Below are positions 13,622 through 19,161 of a stretch of DNA of 19,161 bases, in pieces. The translations under genes were made by a program, and so were the position numbers. Location: NCBI GenBank assembly GCA_036520315.1, contig DATDJZ010000156.1, positions 1 through 19,161 of the forward strand, read 5' to 3'. Position 1 is the stretch's first letter. The number at the start of each line of letters is the position of its first letter. The DNA comes from DASUPK01 sp036520315 (GTDB taxonomy: Bacteria > Actinomycetota > Thermoleophilia > Solirubrobacterales > 70-9). Below the pieces are notes generated by a model. The model had not been told where the DNA came from. It did no database searches and was given only the letters and a program-made list of their open reading frames with translations.

Positions 13622-14398
13622 ATGGGTGGGACGTTTCGCAGCAGATCGATGGCGGCTCTGGCGGTGCTCGGCGCGATCGCACTGCTTGGCTGCGGCGACG
13701 CCGGAGCGACCTCCCCCCAGGGGGTGGCCGGCCAGATCCAGCAGAACGACGCCGCCCTTCGAGAGGCGATCGACGCCTGGCGTTCGGCGGGCGACCCGCC
13801 GGCGGGGCCTCCGCCGGCGGAGGTGCTGGATCGGTCGGAGGCCCTGCAGGACGAGATCGCGCTCCTCGGCGATCACCCGAACCTGGCCACACGGGTGATA
13901 CCAATGCTCGGCGGCGCCCTCCGCGGCGAGATCGGGCGGCTCTACGCCGCGAGGCGCGCACTCCTGCGGCTGTCCGCCGGCTCCAAGCACAAGAAGCTGA
14001 AGCTCGGCCAGCGGCCCCCGCTCGCCGGCCTCGTCTCCTTCTACGACGAGGCGGAGCGGCGCTTCGGGATCGGGGCGAACTACCTGGCCGCGATCCATCT
14101 GGTGGAGACCAAGTTCGGGCGGGTGATCAGCAACAGCGTCGCCGGTGCCCAGGGGCCGATGCAGTTCATCCCCTCCACCTGGGCGATCTACGGGCGCGGC
14201 GGGAACATCCGCGACCCGCACGACGCGATCCTCGCCGCGGCCCGCCTGCTCCGGGCGAACGGTGCGCCGGGCCGCTACGGGCCGGCGCTGCGCGCCTACA
14301 ACCCCTCCGGGCTCTACGTCAACGCCGTCACGCGCTACGCGAGGGAGATCGCCAGAAACCCCTACGCGATCTACTACCTCTACTGCTGGGAGCCGTAG
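13622..14398 (+). CDS. Lipoprotein lytic transglycosylase (SLT/MltB-like)
   Basis: From ATG 13622 the product is 258 residues. The N-terminus is a lipoprotein signal peptide (AALAVLGAIALLGCGDAG) with lipobox LLGC, so Cys24 is the expected lipidation site and the protein is tethered outside the membrane. A helical, Pro-rich spacer runs to about residue 135. The catalytic domain has AIHLVETKFGRVISNS (Glu162 as acid), AGAQGPMQFIPSTWAIYGRG and RAYNPSGLYVNAV. These mark a lysozyme-like transglycosylase that cleaves glycan strands with 1,6-anhydro ends. GTG 13613 is an alternative start. The last 19 bases overlap the convergent ASCH gene. Together with the Rpf-like protein at 4451 this is the second muralytic enzyme in the window. 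Confidence 0.92.
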   Translation: MGGTFRSRSMAALAVLGAIALLGCGDAGATSPQGVAGQIQQNDAALREAIDAWRSAGDPPAGPPPAEVLDRSEALQDEIALLGDHPNLATRVIPMLGGALRGEIGRLYAARRALLRLSAGSKHKKLKLGQRPPLAGLVSFYDEAERRFGIGANYLAAIHLVETKFGRVISNSVAGAQGPMQFIPSTWAIYGRGGNIRDPHDAILAAARLLRANGAPGRYGPALRAYNPSGLYVNAVTRYAREIARNPYAIYYLYCWEP

Positions 14399-14958
14399 CC
14401 GCGCAGGTACGCCCTGCCTCGCGGTGAGAGCCGATAGCCGACCGGCAGGCTCTCGGTCAGCCCCAGCTCCTTAAGCTTGCGCACGTCTTGCTTGAACGGA
14501 GCCTTCTCCATTCCGAGAGAAGCCGCGAGATCGGCAGCGAGTGTCTCCGGGCGGTCTTCGATCAGCGCGAGGACCCGGCGCGTCCAGGGGTCGCCTCGCG
14601 CGCGGTCCATGCGGTCGAGCCGGGCATCGAGCTCTACGCGCTCGGAGCGGCTGATCCTGGCTCGCGACCGCAGCGCCACGCGTGGGTCGTCGCCGATGCG
14701 GTGGAAGCGGATGCGATAGAGGCGGCCCTCCGGCCGCAGGCTCTCGGTCAGCTCCCGCTTGCTGGCGAATCCCGCGCGGCGGGCTTGCTCCGCAGTGATC
14801 CGCTCTTCGCTGATCCGCTCGACGGCATCGATGCCCAGCACGCCCGCGCGAGTGCGGAGTGTGCCGCCCGCCTTGACCGTCAGGCGCTTCCACCGCCTGA
14901 AGGCGAGATCGATCTCTCCCGCCTCAATCCCGTCGAGGGCTCGGCGGTTGAAGAGCAT
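14380..14958 (-). CDS. ASCH-like / winged-helix protein
   Basis: The product is 192 residues. The N-terminal half (MLFNRRALDGIEAGEIDLAF followed by RRWKRLTVKAGGTLRTRAGV) resembles the ASCH/PUA-like beta-barrel, whose members bind or modify nucleic acid. A basic middle (YRIRFHRIGDDPRV) follows. The last 70 residues look like a winged helix: DPWTRRVLALIEDRPETLAA, KQDVRKLKELGL and GYRLSPRGRAYL. No catalytic motif is obvious, so it may be a nucleic-acid-binding regulator. Its ATG overlaps the stop of nfo by one base (TGATG), indicating an operon with translational coupling and a possible link to DNA damage. Its 3' end overlaps the transglycosylase gene by 19 bases. Domain calls are from motif likeness only. 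Confidence 0.78.
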   Translation of the reverse strand: MLFNRRALDGIEAGEIDLAFRRWKRLTVKAGGTLRTRAGVLGIDAVERISEERITAEQARRAGFASKRELTESLRPEGRLYRIRFHRIGDDPRVALRSRARISRSERVELDARLDRMDRARGDPWTRRVLALIEDRPETLAADLAASLGMEKAPFKQDVRKLKELGLTESLPVGYRLSPRGRAYLRGYGSQQ

Positions 14959-15818
14959 CAGTGCTTTCCTCGCGTCGCCTCCCGCCAGAGCCGCCGGATG
15001 AGCTGCACGTCCTTCTTCTCGACGTCGTGACCGTCGATCCCTGGTCCCTCGAGGATGGCGGGCACATCCTGCAGCCGGCGCTCGCCGAGGAAGGCGCGGA
15101 AGCCCGTGCGCCCGATCTCTCCCTTGCCGATCGGCGCGTGGCGGTCGCGATTCGAGCCCAGCGGGTCGGTGGCGTCGTTGACGTGGAGCAGCTTGAGCTG
15201 CTTCAGCCCAACCTTGGCGTCGATCTCATCCACGAGGTCCTTCACTCCCTCCTTGGTCGCGATGTCATAGCCGGTCGCGTACAGGTGGCAGGAGTCGATG
15301 CAGAGGCCGAGGCGCTTCGGGCCGCCCGTCTTGTCGATCAGCTCGGCGGTCTCGTCGAAGTCGCGGCCGAGGAGCTGAGGTGAGCCGGCGGTGTTCTCGT
15401 AGATGATCGGGCAGCTCTCGCTGCGGGCGAGGGCCTCCTTGATCAGCTTCACCGCCCGCTTGCGCGCGTTTGTCCGCGTGTCGTCCTTGAGCGCCCCGGG
15501 ATGGACGACCACGCCCATCGCGCCGATCTGATCGCCGACCCGCAGCGCATGGGTCAGCGACTCGAGGCTCTTCTTCCGCATCTCGCGGTCCTTGGCCGCC
15601 GGATTGATCAGGTAGATCATGTGGATGGCGACCAACTCGACCCGAGAGTTCTTCATCGCTTCGCGGAACTCGGCAAAGTCGCCGTCGGAGTAGCGAGTCG
15701 GCCGCCACATCCGCGGGCTCTGGTTGAAGATCTGAATCGCATCGCAGGTGCGCTCCTGCGCCCGCTCGATCGCCCGGGCCAGCCCACCCCCTGTGGAAAC
15801 ATGGGCACCGATCAGCAA
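14958..15818 (-). CDS. nfo: Endonuclease IV (AP endonuclease)
   Basis: From TTG 15818 the product is 286 residues, beginning MLIGAHVSTGGGL, where E. coli Nfo begins MKYIGAHVS. CGGAG lies six bases before the TTG. The enzyme cuts DNA 5' of abasic sites in base-excision repair with a three-zinc centre. Seen in order: QIFNQSPRMW, AIHMIYLIN, VVVHPGALKDD, IIYENTAGS, LGLCIDSCHLYATGYD, LHVNDATDPLGSNRDRHAPI and ILEGPG. These contain the expected His, Glu and Asp metal ligands. The frame stays open upstream to 15914, but that part opposes gltX and is not Nfo-like. It is coupled to the ASCH/winged-helix gene downstream and divergent from gltX with one base between start codons. Confidence 0.95.
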   Translation of the reverse strand: MLIGAHVSTGGGLARAIERAQERTCDAIQIFNQSPRMWRPTRYSDGDFAEFREAMKNSRVELVAIHMIYLINPAAKDREMRKKSLESLTHALRVGDQIGAMGVVVHPGALKDDTRTNARKRAVKLIKEALARSESCPIIYENTAGSPQLLGRDFDETAELIDKTGGPKRLGLCIDSCHLYATGYDIATKEGVKDLVDEIDAKVGLKQLKLLHVNDATDPLGSNRDRHAPIGKGEIGRTGFRAFLGERRLQDVPAILEGPGIDGHDVEKKDVQLIRRLWREATRGKH

Positions 15819-15819
15819 G

Positions 15820-17214
15820 ATGAGCTCCGATCCATCAGTTCCGGTCCGCGTTCGCTTCGCCCCGTCACCGACGGGCGCCCTGCACATCGGGGGAGCGAGG
15901 ACGGCACTGTACAACTGGCTCTACGCCCGGGGGCGGGGGGGTGCGATGGTCCTCCGGATCGAGGACACCGACCGCGAGCGCTCCACGCCCGAGAACGTCG
16001 AGCAGATCCTCGACTCGCTGCGCTGGCTCGAGCTCGACTGGGATGAGGGCCCCGTGAGCCAGTTCGAGCGGTCCGACCGCCATCGCGAGGCGCTCGAGCG
16101 GTTGCTCGAATCGGGCGCCGCCTACCGGGACTCGGCGACCAGCGAGGACGTGGCCGCCTGGAAGTCCGAACACGGCAATCGCGGCTACCGCGGGTTGCCC
16201 TCGGATGAGCCGGATGCGGCCGTCCGCCTCAGAGTCCCGGAGTCCGGCGACACCGTGGTCGTCGATGAGATCCGCGGCGAGGTCCGCTTTCCGAACGAGA
16301 GCTCGGACGACTTCGTGATCGCCAGGGGCGACGGCTCGGTTCTCTACAACTTCGCGGTGGCTGTGGACGACGCGGACATGGGGATCACCCACGTGATCCG
16401 CGGCGACGATCACCTCTCCAACGCCCCCAAGCAGCTGCAGGTGATGGAGGCGCTCGGCATCGCGCCGCCGCGGTACGCCCACCTGCCGCTCCTGCACGGG
16501 CCGGACGGGAAGAAGCTCTCCAAGCGCCACGGCGCGGCCAGCGTGCAGGAACTGCGCGAGGCCGGCTACCTCCCGGCCGCAGTGCGCAACTACATCGCCC
16601 TGCTCGGCTGGGGGACGCAGGACGACACGACGATCCTGAGCACGGAGGAGCTGGTCGAGCGCTTCGACCTCTCGGGGGTGGGCCGCGCGAGTGCGATCTT
16701 CGACGAGCAGAAGCTCCGCTGGCTGAATGGCCGCTTCATGCGGGAGATGGACCTCGACTCCTACACCGAGGCCGTTGCGCGCCACGTCGGGCGGGAACCC
16801 GACGATCGGCTCCGAGCCGCCTGCGCGATCGCCCAGGAGAAGGCGCAGATCCTGAACGAGGTCTGGCCTCTGATTGGGTTTCTCTTCGAGGAGCCCGAAA
16901 CCGACGAGCGGGCGTGGCGGAAGGTGATGAAGGACGGGGCGCTGCCGCTGCTGCAAGAGGCGCTCCAGGCACTGCGTGGGACGGACTCTTTCGAGCCCGC
17001 CCAGCTCGAAACGGCGCTCGGGCGGATCCTCGCCGAGCACGACGTCAAGCCGGGCAGGCTCTACCAGCCGATTCGGGTGGCGATCACGGGTACCTCGGTC
17101 TCACCGGGGATCTTCGAATCGCTCTCCGTACTGGGCAAAAACCGCTCTGTGGAGCGGATTGAGCGGGCTGTCGAGCGGCTTTCTACGGAGGCCGCTGACG
17201 GAAACCGTTCGTAG
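15820..17214 (+). CDS. gltX: Glutamyl-tRNA synthetase
   Basis: From ATG 15820 the product is 464 residues, a class I synthetase that charges tRNA-Glu with glutamate in the cytoplasm. The HIGH-type signature is in VRFAPSPTGALHIGGARTAL (HIGG at 22-25), followed by LRIEDTDRER. IRGDDHLSNAPKQ and LLHGPDGKKLSKRHG carry the KMSKS-type loop (KLSKR, 232-236). A helical anticodon-binding domain closes the protein. Whether it also charges tRNA-Gln (non-discriminating) cannot be decided here; no gatCAB or glnS is in the window. No Shine-Dalgarno sequence precedes the ATG, and the upstream frame extension opposes nfo. Its promoter must lie inside the nfo coding sequence. Confidence 0.97.
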   Translation: MSSDPSVPVRVRFAPSPTGALHIGGARTALYNWLYARGRGGAMVLRIEDTDRERSTPENVEQILDSLRWLELDWDEGPVSQFERSDRHREALERLLESGAAYRDSATSEDVAAWKSEHGNRGYRGLPSDEPDAAVRLRVPESGDTVVVDEIRGEVRFPNESSDDFVIARGDGSVLYNFAVAVDDADMGITHVIRGDDHLSNAPKQLQVMEALGIAPPRYAHLPLLHGPDGKKLSKRHGAASVQELREAGYLPAAVRNYIALLGWGTQDDTTILSTEELVERFDLSGVGRASAIFDEQKLRWLNGRFMREMDLDSYTEAVARHVGREPDDRLRAACAIAQEKAQILNEVWPLIGFLFEEPETDERAWRKVMKDGALPLLQEALQALRGTDSFEPAQLETALGRILAEHDVKPGRLYQPIRVAITGTSVSPGIFESLSVLGKNRSVERIERAVERLSTEAADGNRS

Positions 17215-17262
17215 TCGACACATGGGCTAAACAATCGGCCAGGCGGTGCCGATGAGTACCGC

Positions 17263-18318
17263 ATGGCTACCGCCACCACCACGACGCGTACCGCCCAGAA
17301 CGGCATCCGGGGCGAGGGCCGCGGGCGCGTTCTCGCGGCGGCCTTCGACGAGGCCGAACGGCAGCCGGCACTCCAGGAGGGCCGCGACCAGGCGCTCGAG
17401 CAGGTCAACCGAGGCGCTCCGCCGCACGAGGTTGCGGGCGTCGTCGAGTCAGACGTGGGACTCACCTGCGCGGTCGTCCGCGCCGCGGGGCAACTGCAGG
17501 GCGGCGGTCGCATTCGCAGCGTCGCCGACGGCATCGAGCGCCTCGGCCCGGGCGCCGTCGAGGCGATTCTCCGCTCGGCACCCGCCTACGACATCTTCAA
17601 CGGCGACGGCCGCCTGGCCCTCGCGCCCGACCGTTTCCGCCTGCACGCGCTCGACGTACAGCGGGCGGCCGACCGGATCGCCGAGCTCAGCGGGATCGGA
17701 GACCGCGACGAGATCGCTCTAGCAGCCATCCTCCACGACATCGGCAGGCCGGTGCTGGCGCGCCTGCACCCGGGCTACGCGGAGCGGTTCGATCGTCGCA
17801 GCGCGACCCCTGACGAGCGAATCGCCGCCGAGCGCCGCGAGCTCGGCATCGATCACGCACTCGTCGGCGGCGTGCTCACCCGGCGCTGGGGCGTGCACGC
17901 GCGCATCGCCGAGGCCATCGAGCGCCACCACACCCATCAGGCGGAGGGCATGGGGGCCGTGCTCCGCTTCGCCGACATGGTCGGCGCCCACCTCGAGGAC
18001 TGCCCGGTCTCGACCCAGGACCTGATCGAGTCCGCCGAACACTGTGGTCTTGACGAGCGGGCGGTCCGCATGGTCCTCTACGAGCTCCCCCAGGGCAAGG
18101 GCACGCGTCGTCGCGCCACCGGCCCTTGTCCGCTCTCCAGCCGGGAGCTCGACGTCCTCCGACGCCTCGCCGAGGGCAAGGTCTACAAGCAGATCGCCGC
18201 CGAGCTGGACCTGTCTGCCAGCACGGTCCGCAGCCACCTCCACAACGTGTACGGCAAGCTCGGCGCTCTGGACCGCGCTCAGGCGGTCCTCATGGCGACC
18301 GAGCAGGGCTGGATCTAG
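17263..18318 (+). CDS. HDOD domain - LuxR-type HTH fusion regulator
   Basis: The 351-residue protein has an HDOD/HD-superfamily domain (about 22-275) joined to a LuxR/GerE-type helix-turn-helix (about 289-348). The HD part has RLHALDVQRAADRI (His128), AAILHDIGRPVL (His158-Asp159), LGIDHALVGGVLTRRWGVHA (His198), AIERHHTHQAEG (His222, His223) and RFADMV (Asp238), so more metal-ligand positions survive than in many HDOD proteins. The HTH reads LSSRELDVLRRLAEGKVYKQ then IAAELDLSASTVRSHLHNVY. There is no receiver or membrane domain. Inferred role: a cytoplasmic one-component regulator sensing a nucleotide or partner through the HD domain. The 48 bases before the ATG show no clear promoter. Its end overlaps the convergent VanZ-like gene by 29 bases. 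Confidence 0.9.
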   Translation: MATATTTTRTAQNGIRGEGRGRVLAAAFDEAERQPALQEGRDQALEQVNRGAPPHEVAGVVESDVGLTCAVVRAAGQLQGGGRIRSVADGIERLGPGAVEAILRSAPAYDIFNGDGRLALAPDRFRLHALDVQRAADRIAELSGIGDRDEIALAAILHDIGRPVLARLHPGYAERFDRRSATPDERIAAERRELGIDHALVGGVLTRRWGVHARIAEAIERHHTHQAEGMGAVLRFADMVGAHLEDCPVSTQDLIESAEHCGLDERAVRMVLYELPQGKGTRRRATGPCPLSSRELDVLRRLAEGKVYKQIAAELDLSASTVRSHLHNVYGKLGALDRAQAVLMATEQGWI

Positions 18319-18715
18319 GAACCCCCTTTCCTCCGCCGAGCTTTCCCGGTTGCCCCCGGGGAAGCTGGCGCGCTCCGATCAGCAGAGCGGCGATCGCAAT
18401 GCCGATCGCGTCGATCCCGACGTCCACCGGGGTGCCGGTCCGGCCGTGCACAAAGCTCTGGTGGAACTCGTCCGTGCACGCGTAGGCCAGAGCGATGCTG
18501 GCCGCGAACAGCAATGGCCTGGCGGTCACGCCGCGCAGGGCCCACCACCAGAGGGCGGTGAGCAGCGCATAGCCGCTGACGTGGCCGAGCTTGCGGACGA
18601 TCACGTCCCACCACGGGTGCTCGCCGGTTGACGACTGCGCCGAGAGGTAGAAGATCAGGCCCATGAGGAGCAGCGGGGCGATCGCCCGGAGCACGGCTCG
18701 GTTGCGTCGGTTCAT
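18290..18715 (-). CDS. VanZ-like integral membrane protein
   Basis: The 141-residue protein has four predicted membrane helices: IAPLLLMGLIFYLSAQSS, a segment with RKLGHVSGYALLTALWWWAL, LLFAASIALAYACTDEFHQS and VDVGIDAIGIAIAALLIGA. The family hallmarks FYLSAQSS, KLGHVSGYALL and DEFHQSFVHGRTGTPVDVGI are all present. VanZ of the vancomycin cluster gives low-level teicoplanin resistance by an unknown mechanism; most chromosomal relatives have no assigned role, and resistance should not be inferred from the name. The charged C-terminal tail overlaps the HDOD-LuxR gene by 29 bases. It is divergent from the Rrf2 gene across 33 bases, so the two promoters overlap. Confidence 0.88.
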   Translation of the reverse strand: MNRRNRAVLRAIAPLLLMGLIFYLSAQSSTGEHPWWDVIVRKLGHVSGYALLTALWWWALRGVTARPLLFAASIALAYACTDEFHQSFVHGRTGTPVDVGIDAIGIAIAALLIGARQLPRGQPGKLGGGKGVPRSSPARSP

Positions 18716-18748
18716 CGCGATAAGGCCCGGCGCGGTAAAAGGGTTGTC

Positions 18749-19147
18749 GTGATCTCGGTCACCTCGAAGTCACGTTACGCGGTGGTGGCGCTGGCGGAGC
18801 TGGCGCGCACCGGCGACACCCCGATGCCGATCGGCCAGGTCGCCGAGCGCCGCGGCATCCCCGTGCAGTTTCTCGAGCAGCTCTTCTCGACGTTGCGGCG
18901 CGCCGGCATCCTGATCAGCCACCGTGGCGCCAAGGGCGGATACACGCTCGCCCGTCCCGCGGACCAGATCACGGTCCTCGAGGTGGTTCAGGCGCTCGAC
19001 GGAGTCGTCGGCCAGGAGGGCAAGGAGGCCGGCGGTATCTGGGAGGAGGGGGTGGAGGCGCTCCGCGCCACCTTCCGCTCCACCTCGATCGCCGACATCG
19101 CCCGTCGCGAGGCCGAGTCGGCCGGCGCGGGGATGTACCACATTTGA
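18749..19147 (+). CDS. Rrf2-family regulator lacking the cysteine cluster
   Basis: From GTG 18749 the product is 132 residues. It shows the Rrf2 winged helix: VTSKSRYAVVALAELARTG, MPIGQVAERRGIPVQFLEQL, FSTLRRAGILISHRGAKGGY and TLARPADQITVLEVVQALDG. Members such as IscR and NsrR carry three cysteines for an Fe-S cluster after this point; here that stretch reads QEGKEAGGIWEEGVEALR and the whole protein has no cysteine. This resembles CymR-type members, which sense sulfur status through cysteine synthase rather than a cluster, but the assignment is inference. There is no Shine-Dalgarno sequence before GTG. A possible next gene starts two bases after its stop, so it may lead an operon. Confidence 0.88.
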   Translation: MISVTSKSRYAVVALAELARTGDTPMPIGQVAERRGIPVQFLEQLFSTLRRAGILISHRGAKGGYTLARPADQITVLEVVQALDGVVGQEGKEAGGIWEEGVEALRATFRSTSIADIARREAESAGAGMYHI

Positions 19148-19149
19148 AT

Positions 19150-19161
19150 ATGAGCCCCGGA
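19150..19161 (+). CDS. Possible start of a downstream gene (partial)
   Basis: ATG at 19150 opens a frame (MSPG) that runs off the window, two bases after the Rrf2 stop. Only four codons are visible and there is no separate ribosome-binding site, so it is suggested by position alone. In genomes of this type the gene after a cysteine-free Rrf2 regulator may be a cysteine synthase or desulfurase, but nothing here shows that. Confidence 0.25.

Noticed and set aside
18290..18715. VanZ-like gene as evidence of glycopeptide resistance
   Set aside because: No vanHAX or regulatory genes are present, and VanZ-like proteins are widespread without a resistance role.
1..19161. CRISPR arrays, insertion sequences, tRNA or rRNA genes, phage or toxin-antitoxin modules
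   Set aside because: No repeat-spacer pattern, transposase, terminal inverted repeats, tRNA cloverleaf or such gene pair could be found on either strand.

Overview
The window is a GC-rich bacterial chromosome segment with short intergenic gaps, many GTG starts (plus one TTG), frequent 1-4 base gene overlaps and no mobile elements. A class E sortase, an Rpf-like wall hydrolase behind a c-di-AMP riboswitch, a DnaE1-type polymerase and a CspA/small-basic-protein pair all point to Actinobacteriota. Several small or lineage-specific proteins suggest the Thermoleophilia/Solirubrobacterales side of that phylum. The taxonomic placement is an inference from gene content; no rRNA is present.

Layout. 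Positions 1-202 hold the tail of a cold-shock protein and a 48-residue basic protein. Positions 203-388 hold no gene but contain two long imperfect hairpins that share one arm. Positions 389-2600 hold a class E sortase (minus) divergent from argG (plus), with a tiny membrane protein coupled to argG. Positions 2597-4216 hold two small minus-strand genes (one weakly supported) divergent from a LysR-type regulator. Positions 4295-5491 hold a ydaO/yuaA-type c-di-AMP riboswitch directly abutting a coiled-coil/Rpf-like muralytic protein. Positions 5488-8430 hold an alpha/beta hydrolase, a SixA-like phosphatase with an orphan coding-like fragment behind it, and a secreted M1 metallopeptidase. Positions 8519-12037 hold dnaE.

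Positions 12096-12625 hold a decayed gene in which a frameshifted GAF-type N-terminus is fused to the last residues of an EAL domain. It looks like a relic of a c-di-GMP turnover protein that lost its middle. Positions 12708-14398 hold an eight-cysteine protein of unknown function, an SRPBCC protein and a lipoprotein lytic transglycosylase. Positions 14380-17214 hold an ASCH/winged-helix protein coupled to endonuclease IV (nfo), divergent from gltX with a single base between the two start codons. Positions 17263-19161 hold an HDOD-LuxR fusion regulator, a VanZ-like membrane protein and a cysteine-free Rrf2 regulator that probably leads an operon running off the end.

Themes. Cell-wall remodelling recurs: the sortase, the riboswitch-controlled Rpf-like protein, the lytic transglycosylase and possibly the VanZ-like protein. 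Information processing is represented by dnaE, nfo and gltX. No complete novel defence or mobile system is visible. The most notable items are the riboswitch with no spacer before its gene, the collapsed GAF/EAL relic, the shared-arm hairpin pair, the eight-cysteine protein behind a dyad promoter, and the HDOD-LuxR fusion.
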